64,000 nt of DNA from NCBI RefSeq assembly GCF_014654365.1, contig NZ_BNAY01000001.1, positions 1,426,001 to 1,490,000 on the forward strand, written 5' to 3'. The notes under the pieces are model-generated. The model made no database searches, had not been told where the DNA came from, and saw only the letters and a list, made by a program, of their open reading frames with translations. Origin of the DNA: Amycolatopsis oliviviridis. Its GTDB lineage: Bacteria; Actinomycetota; Actinomycetes; Mycobacteriales; Pseudonocardiaceae. Below, piece after piece: positions 51,648 through 60,823 of the stretch. Each line of letters begins with the position of its first letter. Position 1 is the stretch's first letter. The translations under genes and the position numbers were made by a program.

Positions 51648-53153
51648 TTGACCACCACGACTCCCCGGCCGATCCCCGACGGTGTCCCGGAGCGGATCCG
51701 GCACTACATCGGCGGAGAACTCACCGACTCTGCCGACGGCGCAGTCTTCGACGTGCTCGACCCGGTGACCAACGAGGTCTACGTCCGGGCCGCCGCGGGG
51801 AAGAAAGCCGACATCGACCGCGCCGTCGCCGCCGCGCGGAAGGCGTTCACCGAAGGCCCCTGGCCGAAGCTGCTGCCGCGCGAACGGTCGCGCGTGCTGA
51901 ACCGCATCGCCGATCTGGTCGAGTCGCGGGACAAGCGGCTGGCCGCGCTGGAGAGCTTCGACTCGGGCCTGCCGATCGCGCAGGCGCTGGGCCAGGCCCG
52001 CCGCGCGGCGGAGAACTTCCGGTTCTTCGCCGATCTGATCGTCGCGCAGGCCGACGACACGTACAAGGTGCCCGGCCGCCAGGTCAACTACGTCAACCGC
52101 AAGCCGATCGGCGTCGCCGGGCTGATCACGCCGTGGAACACGCCGTTCATGCTGGAGTCGTGGAAACTCGCCCCCGCGCTGGCGACCGGCAACACCGTCG
52201 TGCTCAAGCCCGCGGAGTTCACGCCGCTTTCCGCGTCGCTGTGGGCGGAGATCTTCGAGGAGGCCGGGCTGCCGCCGGGCGTGTTCAACCTCGTCAACGG
52301 CTTCGGCGAGGACGCGGGGGACGCGCTGGTCAAACACCCGGACGTCCCGCTGATCTCGTTCACCGGCGAGAGCGGCACCGGCAGCCTGATCTTCGGCAAC
52401 GCGGCGCCGTTCCTCAAAGGACTGTCGATGGAGCTGGGCGGCAAGTCCCCCGCCATCGTCTTCGCCGACGCCGATCTGGAGACCGCGATCGACGCGACGA
52501 TCTTCGGTGTGTTCTCGCTCAACGGCGAGCGCTGCACCGCGGGCAGCCGGATCCTGGTCGAGCGCGCGATCTACGACGAGTTCGTCGAACGCTACGCCGC
52601 GCAGGCCAAACGCGTCGTGGTCGGCGACCCGAGCGACCCCAAGACCGAGGTCGGCGCGCTGGTGCACCCCGAGCACTACGAAAAGGTCATGAAGTACATC
52701 GAGATCGGGAAGACCGAGGGCAGGCTCGTCGCCGGCGGCGGCCGCCCGGACGGCTTCCCGACCGGGAACTACGTCGCGCCGACGGTGTTCGCCGACGTCA
52801 AACCGGACGCCCGGATCTTCCAGGAGGAGATCTTCGGCCCGGTCGTCGCGATCACGCCGTTCGACAGCGAAGACGAAGCACTGGCGCTGGCGAACAACAC
52901 GAAGTACGGGCTCGCGGCCTACGTCTGGACCAACGATCTCAAGCGGGCGCACAACTTCGCGCAGTCCGTCGAGGCCGGGATGGTGTGGCTCAATTCGAAC
53001 AACGTCCGTGATCTGCGCACCCCCTTCGGCGGGGTGAAGGCGTCCGGGCTGGGGCACGAGGGCGGCTACCGCTCGATCGACTTCTACACCGACCAGCAGG
53101 CGGTGCACATCAATCTCGGCGAGGTGCACAACCCCGCCTTCGGCAAGGGCTGA
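51648..53153 (+). CDS. hpaE: 5-carboxymethyl-2-hydroxymuconate semialdehyde dehydrogenase
   Basis: The 501-residue aldehyde dehydrogenase starts with a TTG at 51648, behind GAGGAGG. It has the NAD site PWNTPFMLESWKLAPALATG (about residues 161-180), GESGTGSLIFG, the general-base Glu in MELGGKSPAIVF, the catalytic Cys in NGERCTAGSRI and the C-terminal GGVKASGLGHEGG. In this context it oxidises 5-carboxymethyl-2-hydroxymuconic semialdehyde made by HpaD. Confidence 0.93.
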   Translation: MTTTTPRPIPDGVPERIRHYIGGELTDSADGAVFDVLDPVTNEVYVRAAAGKKADIDRAVAAARKAFTEGPWPKLLPRERSRVLNRIADLVESRDKRLAALESFDSGLPIAQALGQARRAAENFRFFADLIVAQADDTYKVPGRQVNYVNRKPIGVAGLITPWNTPFMLESWKLAPALATGNTVVLKPAEFTPLSASLWAEIFEEAGLPPGVFNLVNGFGEDAGDALVKHPDVPLISFTGESGTGSLIFGNAAPFLKGLSMELGGKSPAIVFADADLETAIDATIFGVFSLNGERCTAGSRILVERAIYDEFVERYAAQAKRVVVGDPSDPKTEVGALVHPEHYEKVMKYIEIGKTEGRLVAGGGRPDGFPTGNYVAPTVFADVKPDARIFQEEIFGPVVAITPFDSEDEALALANNTKYGLAAYVWTNDLKRAHNFAQSVEAGMVWLNSNNVRDLRTPFGGVKASGLGHEGGYRSIDFYTDQQAVHINLGEVHNPAFGKG

Positions 53154-53185
53154 CCCCCACTCCCCCGTCCACGAAGGATGCTGTC

Positions 53186-54280
53186 ATGAACCCGATTCCC
53201 ACGCCGTCCTCTCCACCGCCGGACGTCCTGCGCTGCGCGTACATGGAACTCGTCGTCACCGATCTGGCGCGGTCGCGCGCGTTCTACGCCGACGTCCTCG
53301 GCCTCACGGTGACCGAAGAGGACGAGAACACGATCAGTCTCCGCACGATCGACGAGTTCATCCACCACAACCTCGTGCTGCGCCAAGGCCCGATCGCGGC
53401 GGTCGCGGCGTTCTCCTACCGCGTGCGCTCGCCGGAGGACCTGGACAAGGCCGTCGCGTTCTACACGGAGCTGGGCTGCCGGGTCGAACGCCGCGAAGAG
53501 GGCTACACCAAGGGCATCGGCGATTCGGTGCGCGTGCAGGACCCGCTCGGCTTCCCGATCGAGTTCTTCCACGACGTCGAGCACGTCGATCGGCTCAGTT
53601 GGCGCTACGACCTGCACATTCCGGGCGCGCTGGTCCGGCTCGACCACTTCAACCAGGTCACCCCGGACGTGCCGCTCGCGGTGAAGCACATGGAAGACCT
53701 CAACTTCCGCGTCACCGAAGACATCCAGGACGATCAGGGCACGACGTACGCGGCTTGGATGCGCCGCAAGTCGACCGTGCACGACACCGCGATGACGGGC
53801 GGCGACGGGCCGCGGATGCACCACGTCGCCTTCGCCACGCACGAGAAGCACAACATCCTGTCCATTTGCGACAAACTCGGCTCGCTGCGGATGTCGGACC
53901 ACATCGAGCGCGGTCCCGGCAGGCACGGCGTCTCGAACGCGTTCTACCTCTACCTGCGCGACCCCGACGGGCACCGCGTCGAGATCTACACGCAGGACTA
54001 CTACACCGGCGACCCGGACAACCCGGTCGTCACCTGGGACGTGCACGACAACCAGCGCCGCGACTGGTGGGGCACGCCGGTGGTCCCGTCCTGGTACACC
54101 GACGCCTCCCTCGTGCTCGACCTCGACGGCAAACCGCAGCCGGTGGTCGCGCGGACCGACGACAGCGAACTGGAAGTCACCATCGGCGCCGACGGCTTCT
54201 CCTACACCCGCAAGGGTGACGACGAAGGCGAACTGCCGGCCTGGAAACAGGGCGAGTACAAACTCGGCAACCAGCTCTGA
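53186..54280 (+). CDS. hpaD: 3,4-dihydroxyphenylacetate 2,3-dioxygenase
   Basis: The 364-residue extradiol dioxygenase has two VOC modules. The metal ligands are visible at His154 (RLDHFNQV), His213 (MHHVAFATH) and Glu266 (HRVEIYTQD), spacing identical to the Mn/Fe enzymes of Brevibacterium and Arthrobacter homoprotocatechuate dioxygenases. It cleaves the ring of homoprotocatechuate. It follows hpaE by 32 bp with a ribosome site GAAGGA. Confidence 0.96.
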   Translation: MNPIPTPSSPPPDVLRCAYMELVVTDLARSRAFYADVLGLTVTEEDENTISLRTIDEFIHHNLVLRQGPIAAVAAFSYRVRSPEDLDKAVAFYTELGCRVERREEGYTKGIGDSVRVQDPLGFPIEFFHDVEHVDRLSWRYDLHIPGALVRLDHFNQVTPDVPLAVKHMEDLNFRVTEDIQDDQGTTYAAWMRRKSTVHDTAMTGGDGPRMHHVAFATHEKHNILSICDKLGSLRMSDHIERGPGRHGVSNAFYLYLRDPDGHRVEIYTQDYYTGDPDNPVVTWDVHDNQRRDWWGTPVVPSWYTDASLVLDLDGKPQPVVARTDDSELEVTIGADGFSYTRKGDDEGELPAWKQGEYKLGNQL

Positions 54281-54289
54281 GGCGGGGAC

Positions 54290-55075
54290 ATGCTCGAACA
54301 GGAAACGATCACCTCGATCGCCGACGAACTGGCGGCCGCTGAGCAAGCCCGGGAGACGATCCCGCTGCTGACTGCGCGCTACCCGGACATGACCGTCGAG
54401 GACTCCTACGCCGTGCAGAACGAATGGCGGCGCCGGGGCATCGAGGCGGGACGACGTCCGGTCGGCCGCAAGATCGGGCTCACTTCGAAGGTCATGCAGG
54501 CCGCCACCGGGATCACCGAACCCGATTACGGCGCCATCTTCGCGGACATGGTGTTCGAGAACGGTTCCGTGATCGAGCACAGCCGGTTCTCGAACGTGCG
54601 CATCGAGGTCGAGCTGGCCTTCGTGCTCCGTGAGTCGCTGTCCGGACCGGACGCCACGGTGTTCGACGTACTGCGGGCGACCGAGTACGTCGTACCCGCG
54701 CTGGAGATCCTGTCGTCGCGTATCGAGATGGCCGGGCGGACCATCGTGGACACGATCAGCGACAACGCGGCCATGGGCGGCATGGTCTACGGCGGCAACC
54801 CGGTCGCCGTGGACGCCGTCGACCTGCGCTGGGTCTCGGCGCTGTTGTATCGCAACGAGACCATCGAGGAGTCCGGTGTCGCGGCGGCGGTGCTGAACCA
54901 TCCCGCGAACGGCGTCGCCTGGCTGGCGAACAAACTCGCCCAGCACGGCGACAAGCTCGATCCTGGCGACATCGTGCTGGCCGGGTCGTTCACCCGGCCG
55001 ATGTGGGTGCACCCCGGCGACACGGTGACCGCCGATTACCGGGATCTGGGGGCGATCACATGCCGCTTCGTCTAG
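54290..55075 (+). CDS. hpaH: 2-oxo-hepta-3-ene-1,7-dioate hydratase
   Basis: The 261-residue protein matches the HpaH/MhpD family: GRKIGLTSKVMQ near residue 60, TEPDYGAIFADMVFENG, the metal-binding Glu residues in RIEVELAFVL, and DNAAMGGMVYGG. It hydrates 2-oxohept-3-ene-1,7-dioate to the 4-hydroxy compound. It overlaps the next gene by 16 bp. Confidence 0.93.
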   Translation: MLEQETITSIADELAAAEQARETIPLLTARYPDMTVEDSYAVQNEWRRRGIEAGRRPVGRKIGLTSKVMQAATGITEPDYGAIFADMVFENGSVIEHSRFSNVRIEVELAFVLRESLSGPDATVFDVLRATEYVVPALEILSSRIEMAGRTIVDTISDNAAMGGMVYGGNPVAVDAVDLRWVSALLYRNETIEESGVAAAVLNHPANGVAWLANKLAQHGDKLDPGDIVLAGSFTRPMWVHPGDTVTADYRDLGAITCRFV

Positions 55076-55827
55076 ACCCGCCCTTCCGGGACAAGTTGTC
55101 CGGACGGCCGCTGATCGGCATGTGGGTCACGTCGGGCAGCCCGGTCGTCGCGGAGATCTGCGCGGGTTCCGGGCTCGACTGGCTGCTCATCGACACCGAG
55201 CACTCCCCCGCCACACTGGAGACGGTGCAGTCGTTGTTGCAGACGATCGCCGCTTATCCGATCACGCCGATGGTTCGCGCCCCGTCCGGCGACGCGGTCG
55301 CGCTGAAGCAGCTGCTCGACCTGGGCGCGCAGAACCTGCTGGTGCCCATGGTCGACAGCGCGGAGGAGGCGGAGGCCGTAGTCCGGGCCGTCCGGTATCC
55401 GCCTCGCGGGATACGCGGCGTCGGCAGCGCCCTCTCGCGGTCCGCGCGCTGGAACCGGGTCGAGGGCTATCTGCCGAACGCCGACGAGTTCACGTCGTTG
55501 TTCGTGCAGATCGAGTCGACGGCGGGTGTCGCGGCCGCCGCCGGGATCGCCGCTGTCGACGGCGTCGACGGCGTGTTCGTCGGACCGTCCGATCTGGCCG
55601 CGTCGATGGGGCTGCTCGGACAGCAGACGCATCCCGACGTCACCGCGGCCGTCCTCGGCACCTTCGAGGCCGTTCGCGCGCACGGAAAGCCCGTCGGGGT
55701 CAACGCGTTCGACCCCGCGCAGGCCCAGCGCTATCTCGACGCCGGCGCGTCGTTCGTCCTGGTCGGCGCCGATGTCACCCTGCTCGCCCAAGGTTCGGAG
55801 GCGCTCGCGCGGCGGCATCCGGCTTAG
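55060..55827 (+). CDS. hpaI: 4-hydroxy-2-oxoheptane-1,7-dioate aldolase
   Basis: The 255-residue class II aldolase of the HpcH/HpaI family has the active-site IDTEHSP (His near residue 42), LVPMVDSAEEAE, and the metal ligands Glu in FVQIESTAG and Asp in FVGPSDLAASMG. It splits the hydrated intermediate to pyruvate and succinic semialdehyde. The ATG at 55060 gives the family's usual length. It ends the catabolic series; no succinic semialdehyde dehydrogenase gene follows. Confidence 0.94.
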   Translation: MPLRLDPPFRDKLSGRPLIGMWVTSGSPVVAEICAGSGLDWLLIDTEHSPATLETVQSLLQTIAAYPITPMVRAPSGDAVALKQLLDLGAQNLLVPMVDSAEEAEAVVRAVRYPPRGIRGVGSALSRSARWNRVEGYLPNADEFTSLFVQIESTAGVAAAAGIAAVDGVDGVFVGPSDLAASMGLLGQQTHPDVTAAVLGTFEAVRAHGKPVGVNAFDPAQAQRYLDAGASFVLVGADVTLLAQGSEALARRHPA

Positions 55828-55837
55828 AGTTGGCCGC

Positions 55838-56791
55838 ATGATCCCGTGGCTGCTCGACTCCGATCCTGCCCTTCGCTGGCAGGTGGAACGCGACCTCGCG
55901 CACGAACCGCCCGAGGTCTGGGAGGCGACGCGGGCACGGATCGCGACCGAAGGATTCGGCGCGCGTCTGCTCGCCCACCAGGACCCCGACGGCCAGTGGG
56001 CGGGCGGCGCGTTCTTCCCGGCCGGGTTCTCCGGCTTTTCCGGCGAGGAAGACGGGCAGCCGTGGACGGCGACGACGTGGTCGCTGAACACCCTGCGAGA
56101 GTGGGGAATGGACGCCGGCGTCCTGCGCGGGACCGCCGAACTCCTCGCGAAGAACAGCCGGTGGGAGTACGACGACCTGCCGTACTGGGGCGGCGAAGTC
56201 GACTGCTGCATCAACGCGTGGACCCTCGCCAACGGCCTGTGGCTGGGCGCCGACGTCACCTCCCTAGCTTCGTGGTTCCCGGAGCACCAGCAACCCGACG
56301 GTGGCTGGAACTGCGAATGGGTCTCGGGTTCCCGGCGCTCGTCCGTGCACTCGACGCTGAACTCGCTCAAGGGCCTGCTCGCCTTCGAGACCGCGACCGG
56401 CGGCACCTCGGCTTCGAGGGCTGCCCGGCGCATGGGTGAGGAGTACCTGCTGGAGCGCGGTTTGTTCCGGCGGCTGTCGACCGGTGCGGTCATCGCGCCG
56501 TGGATCGCCGTCTTCGCTTACCCGTTCCGCTGGTTCTACGACGTGCTGAACGCGGCCGACTACTTCCGTGAGGCCTCCCTGCACGACGGCACCGCTCCGG
56601 ACCCGCGGATGGCCGAAGCCGTCGAGCTCATCCGTGCCGCCCGGCAGCCGGACGGGACCTGGCTGCAGGCGCATCGGCATGCCGGGCGGGTGTGGTTCGA
56701 GGTCGACGTCGGGGCCGGTGAGCCGTCGAAGTGGCTGACCCTGTACGGCACGCGGGTCCTGAACTGGTGGGATCTCGAAAGCCGCATTTAG
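55838..56791 (+). CDS. Alpha/alpha-toroid protein resembling squalene-cyclase repeats
   Basis: The 317-residue protein repeats the motif of terpene-cyclase/prenyltransferase QW repeats: HQDPDGQWAGGAFF (about residue 48), HQQPDGGWNCEW (about 150) and RQPDGTWLQAHRH (about 270), with Trp-rich helices between. It lacks the DXDD acid motif of squalene-hopene cyclase, so a cyclase role is doubtful. Proteins like this occur widely in actinobacteria and their function is unknown. The ATG at 55838 is 11 bp after the hpaI stop, and the end converges with an exporter gene. Confidence 0.7.
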   Translation: MIPWLLDSDPALRWQVERDLAHEPPEVWEATRARIATEGFGARLLAHQDPDGQWAGGAFFPAGFSGFSGEEDGQPWTATTWSLNTLREWGMDAGVLRGTAELLAKNSRWEYDDLPYWGGEVDCCINAWTLANGLWLGADVTSLASWFPEHQQPDGGWNCEWVSGSRRSSVHSTLNSLKGLLAFETATGGTSASRAARRMGEEYLLERGLFRRLSTGAVIAPWIAVFAYPFRWFYDVLNAADYFREASLHDGTAPDPRMAEAVELIRAARQPDGTWLQAHRHAGRVWFEVDVGAGEPSKWLTLYGTRVLNWWDLESRI

Positions 56792-56804
56792 TCCTCTAAA
56801 TGCG
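56783..56804. terminator. Bidirectional terminator containing two stop codons
   Basis: CGCATTTAG (56783-56791) pairs with CTAAATGCG (56796-56804) around a TCCT loop. The TAG stop of the toroid gene and the TAA stop of the convergent exporter (56788-56790) both lie in the stem, and the two coding regions overlap by 4 bp. Confidence 0.65.
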
Positions 56805-58149
56805 TTCGCGCGGGAAGCCGAAACGCGGCGAAAACACCAACCACCGCAACAAGAAGAATGAACCCGAACACGACGCCGAAAGCCAAGACAGGCGTTGCTT
56901 CGAGCGCCGCCAGGATCGCGCCGGTCACCGCCACACCCGCCACCGCACCGACCTGCCGGACCGTGTTGAACAGGCCCGAGGCACCACCCGCCGCGTCCGG
57001 GTCCACGGACGCCATGGCGATGGCGGACAGAGGTGACCAGGCCATCGCGTTGGCAGCGCCCAGGAGCGCGGCGCCCACCGTGATCCACCAGGGATTGAGC
57101 TTCAGCACGACCACGAGTCCCATGAGCAGCAAGCTCACCGCGAGGAGGCTCATGCCGAGTATCGCCGGTCGGCGCCCGCCCACCCGGTCGACCCAGCGGC
57201 CGGCCGGAGGCGACAGCAGGATCGCGACGACGGCGTCCGGCGCGAGGGCCACGGCTGCTTCGAAAGGGCCGAAACCGCGTTCGTCTTGGAGATACAGCAT
57301 GGTGGGGAGCGGCATCGCGAGGACCGTCGCGCCGAGGGACGCCATCGCGATGCTCGCGTTCAGGTATCCGGACGATCGGTAGAGCCGAAGGGGCGCGAGT
57401 GCGTCCGCACCTTGGCCGCGTTCCCGGAGACAGAAACCGGCGAGCAGTACGACGGCGATGACGGCCGCCGGCAAGGAGAGGGCGTTCCAGGACAGCAGAG
57501 CCCAAACGAGGAGAGTCAGACCGGCCGTGCTCAGCGTGGCACCGAGCAGGTCGAACCGGGCGACGCCACCCGGGCTGCCCGGAATCAGACGGATTCCCAT
57601 GACGACGGCGATGCCGCAGACGGGGACGTTGACCAGGAAGATCCAGCGCCAATCGAGGCTCGCCGTCAGCAGCCCGCCCAGGATCGGTCCGAGCAAGGTG
57701 GCCGCGGCGGCGACGGAACCCCAGATGCCGAACGCGCGGCCCCGCTCGTCCTCGGCGAACAGGCGCCGGATCAGCGTCAGCGGCTGAGGGGACATCGTGG
57801 CCGCGGCCAGCCCTTGCAAGATCCGGAAGACGATCAGCCATTCGATCGAAGGCGCGAGGCCGCACAGTGCGGAGGACACCGCGAAGCCCGTCATCCCGAA
57901 CAGGTAGACGCGCTTCGGATCGAAGAGGTCGCCGAGCCGCCCGGCGACCAGCAGCGGGACCGAGAACGCGAGCAAGTAGCCCGCCGTCACCCAGAACAGC
58001 GCGGCGACGTCCCCACCGAGATCGGCTTGGATCCGCGGGCTCGCCACGGCGACGATCGTCGTGTCGAGCAGGAGTACGAAGAATCCCGCGAGCAGGGCCA
58101 CGAGTCCGCCCCATTTGGAAGAAGTCGTCGCCGTTCCCCCAGTACGCAC
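56788..58149 (-). CDS. MFS exporter, DHA2-like
   Basis: The 453-residue protein has 13-14 helices, an LLDTTIVAVASPRIQADLG first-helix motif typical of the EmrB/QacA family and the loop GRLGDLFDPKRVYLFG (motif A). The GTG at 58149 gives the proper N-terminus. It is divergent from the gene at 58247 by about 100 bp. Substrate unknown. Confidence 0.86.
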   Translation of the reverse strand: MRTGGTATTSSKWGGLVALLAGFFVLLLDTTIVAVASPRIQADLGGDVAALFWVTAGYLLAFSVPLLVAGRLGDLFDPKRVYLFGMTGFAVSSALCGLAPSIEWLIVFRILQGLAAATMSPQPLTLIRRLFAEDERGRAFGIWGSVAAAATLLGPILGGLLTASLDWRWIFLVNVPVCGIAVVMGIRLIPGSPGGVARFDLLGATLSTAGLTLLVWALLSWNALSLPAAVIAVVLLAGFCLRERGQGADALAPLRLYRSSGYLNASIAMASLGATVLAMPLPTMLYLQDERGFGPFEAAVALAPDAVVAILLSPPAGRWVDRVGGRRPAILGMSLLAVSLLLMGLVVVLKLNPWWITVGAALLGAANAMAWSPLSAIAMASVDPDAAGGASGLFNTVRQVGAVAGVAVTGAILAALEATPVLAFGVVFGFILLVAVVGVFAAFRLPARTHLED

Positions 58150-58246
58150 CCGATCACGATAGGGCCACGGACACGACCTGCCGTAACGAGGCCTGCCCAC
58201 CTCGCGAGTTGTAAACCGACGGCTTCGTCACACGAAGGAGACGATC

Positions 58247-59005
58247 TTGAACCGGGCGGGTTCTGTGTGGTTCTGGTCCTTGCTCGGCGCCTTCATCGCC
58301 GCGGCCCTCGGCACGGCGATCAATTTCGCGACCGACCTCAAGACCAACTTCCTGGCCTGGGGTCTCGTCGTCGCGTTCACCGTCGCGACCGGTCTGATCA
58401 GCGGAATCTCGCAGGTCCTCAGCCGCCGCGACGGCGACGGCGCGAAATCCGCCGGTACGACGAACGTCTACAACGTCCACCACTCACAGGTCAACGTCTG
58501 GCTGGTGTTCCTGATCCTGGGCGTGTCGGGTTCGTTGCTGGCGGCCATTTTCGTGGGCGTCCACTTCGCCGGCTCGATCCAGACCGCCGGGACACCGCTC
58601 CCCGCCGTGGTCGAACCACGTCCGACACCTCCGCCGTCGTCGACGACCACCACGCTCCCCGTCCCCGTCACGACGTCCACCGTGCCCCGGGCTGCCTCGA
58701 ACGAGGACATCGCCATGTTCGTCACCGGGTATTACCGGCTGATGCCGGACACCAAGGCGGGCTGGCCGCTCATCGGGCCGAATCTCCAGCGCCGCGGACT
58801 GAGCGATTACGAAGCCCATTGGGGCCGGATCAGCGCGGTGGACGTCCACAGCGCGACGGCCACCTCCGCGAAGACTGTCCGGGTCCGCATCACGCTGCAC
58901 TACCGCGACGGCCGCCCCTCCCCGACGGAAACCCACGAGCTGACAGTCGTTTCCCAGGACGGGCGCCTCTGCATCGACGCCGACACCCTGCTCAGCGCGA
59001 AATAG
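58247..59005 (+). CDS. Three-TM protein with Pro/Thr-rich linker and extracytoplasmic domain
   Basis: The 252-residue protein starts at TTG 58247 behind GAAGGAG. Three hydrophobic helices (about residues 8-25, 37-56 and 85-110) are followed by a Pro/Ser/Thr-rich linker (about 120-148) and a C-terminal domain of about 100 residues with a GYYRLMPDTKAGWPLIGP segment and beta strands, similar to the NTF2-like domain found after a linker in actinobacterial kinase-associated membrane proteins. Function unknown. Confidence 0.72.
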   Translation: MNRAGSVWFWSLLGAFIAAALGTAINFATDLKTNFLAWGLVVAFTVATGLISGISQVLSRRDGDGAKSAGTTNVYNVHHSQVNVWLVFLILGVSGSLLAAIFVGVHFAGSIQTAGTPLPAVVEPRPTPPPSSTTTTLPVPVTTSTVPRAASNEDIAMFVTGYYRLMPDTKAGWPLIGPNLQRRGLSDYEAHWGRISAVDVHSATATSAKTVRVRITLHYRDGRPSPTETHELTVVSQDGRLCIDADTLLSAK

Positions 59006-59044
59006 CGATCGCGATCAGGACTGATGCCGTTAAGGTGCCCGTTC

Positions 59045-59422
59045 ATGACCGCTCTTCCGCGCGGCGGCCGTCCCGCCGAGGCCTTGTCGGCCGTCGAAGC
59101 GACCATCGACGGCCGCTGGCGACTGTTCCTCGCGGAATACGGCGTCGCCGCCGGAGCCAAGGAAGAGACCGACCTCGCCGACATGGTCGTCGCCGACACG
59201 TCGGCGTTCGAGTGGCGAGTGGTCGACGCCGCTCTCGACAGGTTGTCCTGCACAGACTGCGGCAACGGCCTCGGCCTTCCGGGTCTCCTCGACGGTGAAC
59301 TGCCCAGTACGGCCCAAGCGCAGGCGTACCGGGCAGCGATCAACAAGCTCACCGAAGAGGAATGCGAACGCGTGACCTCCTTCGAGGAGGTCACCGAGGT
59401 CAGTAGTCGTCGCGGCCGGTGA
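59045..59422 (+). CDS. Uncharacterised small protein
   Basis: The 125-residue soluble protein has a Cys pair CTDC near residue 82, with a Gly/Leu-rich loop behind it, and otherwise helices of acidic character. ATG 59045 is preferred; ATG 59024 is an alternative. Its end overlaps the convergent gene by 23 bp. No family is recognised. Confidence 0.55.
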   Translation: MTALPRGGRPAEALSAVEATIDGRWRLFLAEYGVAAGAKEETDLADMVVADTSAFEWRVVDAALDRLSCTDCGNGLGLPGLLDGELPSTAQAQAYRAAINKLTEEECERVTSFEEVTEVSSRRGR

Positions 59423-59804
59423 ACTGCTGTTCCAGCAGCTCCGCCGAACCCGCGACGAGTTCGAGCGGGTCGGTGAACTCGTTGATGTCGAGGTTCACCA
59501 GCGGCAGGGAATGGCGCAGCACCAGGTGTTCTCCCATGACCACCAGCCCGCCGACGACGATCGTGTTGCCGATCTCGGTCAGCACGGTCGCCAGGTCGAC
59601 CTCGTCGACCCGCGCGAACGGCGTCGCGATCTGCACCCAGTCCTCGCGACGGTCGAAGATCTCCCGCGCGATGACCACGGTCTGGGCCCGCTCCTCGTAA
59701 TCGTCGTCGCCGTAGGACAACCGGATGCGAACTTCGTCCGGTTCGTCCTTTACCACCCGATATTCGTGTCGTACGAACGCGACCAGATCGGCCCATTCCG
59801 CCAT
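59400..59804 (-). CDS. YbjN/CesT-like small protein
   Basis: The 134-residue acidic protein has strand-helix pattern of the type III-chaperone-like (YbjN) fold of actinobacteria, with RVDEVDLATVLTEIGNTIVV in the middle and HSLPLVNLDINEFTDPLELV near the end. Such proteins bind other proteins and have no known catalysis. The fold call is from pattern only. Confidence 0.6.
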   Translation of the reverse strand: MAEWADLVAFVRHEYRVVKDEPDEVRIRLSYGDDDYEERAQTVVIAREIFDRREDWVQIATPFARVDEVDLATVLTEIGNTIVVGGLVVMGEHLVLRHSLPLVNLDINEFTDPLELVAGSAELLEQQFTGRDDY

Positions 59805-60073
59805 GAATTCAGTCTCCCTCGCAGTCGAAGATCAAGACTAGCGACTACCCGGGCGGAGAAACCGCGCACGCCCCGACTTCACCCGGACAGCGGCGGCCCG
59901 TACGTGTTCCGATACCGAACATTTAGCCCTGTGGAGTGAACGACCGCGCCATGATCGCATCGCCGGACGTTGCGGCGATAATTCTTGGCCACCGAATCTC
60001 ACCGACCGCAACCCTTATCTCTCTTCGATCTTGTTGTAGTCTCCTCCGGCATCTTTTCGACAGGGGAGAAAAT

Positions 60074-60715
60074 GTGACGAACAACGACCGCGCTCAGTCC
60101 AAAACCGCCCGGGCCGGAACCGGGAAACACTCGGATCCGTCGGTGACCGCGGCGCACGTCACTCGCCGTGGAGCGATTCTGGCCGCCGTCATAACCGCGG
60201 TGATAGGCGCGGTGGCCACGGTGGTCGTGGCGCTCATCAACAGTGGTGCGCAGCCCGCGAAAGGCGCCGAGGATCGTGGGGCACCGGCCACGCCCGGTTC
60301 CTCGTCGCAAGCCGCCGCCGTCGCACCGCAACAGCAGAGCACACCTGGTGAAGCCGTTCCCGAACAAGTGAAGCTCGACGCGAAGACGGGCGTCGACCTC
60401 GACGGCCCCAACGTCGTCCCGGTGTCCACGACCGGCCCCAACGGCGACATCGACCTCTACTACGACGGAGGAAATTTGACCTCCAACCGAAAAGGCCTAT
60501 TCTACTACTACGGGACCGAAAAAGAAGCCAAGGAGCAGTGCCCGAAGGTCGTTTCCGAGGGAAAGGACGCGGTTCCCGGACCGCAGGTGATATTCGCCGG
60601 TGGCCAACAGTGTCTGCGGACGTCCAAGGGGACGGCCGGCTGGATCAGCGTGAATGACGTCAAGATCGACGACAATTCCGGCTACATGGTGATCAACTAC
60701 AAAGTGTTCCGGTGA
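60074..60715 (+). CDS. Membrane-anchored protein with extracytoplasmic domain
   Basis: The 213-residue protein starts at GTG 60074 behind AGGGGAG. A positively charged N-terminal region precedes one membrane helix (about residues 31-57), then a Pro/Gln/Ala-rich linker and a C-terminal domain of about 100 residues with paired Cys (EQCPKVV and QQCLRTS). The domain has the TAGWISVNDVK pattern seen in actinobacterial serine/threonine-kinase or SH3-like exported domains. Function unknown. The 269-bp region before it holds no other feature I can support. Confidence 0.68.
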   Translation: MTNNDRAQSKTARAGTGKHSDPSVTAAHVTRRGAILAAVITAVIGAVATVVVALINSGAQPAKGAEDRGAPATPGSSSQAAAVAPQQQSTPGEAVPEQVKLDAKTGVDLDGPNVVPVSTTGPNGDIDLYYDGGNLTSNRKGLFYYYGTEKEAKEQCPKVVSEGKDAVPGPQVIFAGGQQCLRTSKGTAGWISVNDVKIDDNSGYMVINYKVFR

Positions 60716-60746
60716 CAAAACGGCCGGTCACGTGGGGCCGACCGGT

Positions 60747-60799
60747 GTCGCGAAAGCCATTTTCAGGACACCTGATGCCCTGAAAGTGGCTTTCGCGAC
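60747..60799. repeat. 21-bp-arm palindrome (GCGAAAGCC type) between convergent genes
   Basis: Arms 60747-60767 and 60779-60799 match at 20 of 21 positions with an 11-nt loop. The element stands between the ends of two convergent genes and should act as a bidirectional terminator. I associate this repeat type with Amycolatopsis genomes. Confidence 0.65.
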
Positions 60800-60823
60800 G
60801 TCCGGACGCACGAGACCCGGAGG

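Noticed and set aside
53084..55012. 642-codon minus-strand frame across hpaD and hpaH
   Set aside because: It spans two well-supported genes on the other strand and has His/Arg/Asp-biased composition typical of antisense frames in GC-rich DNA.
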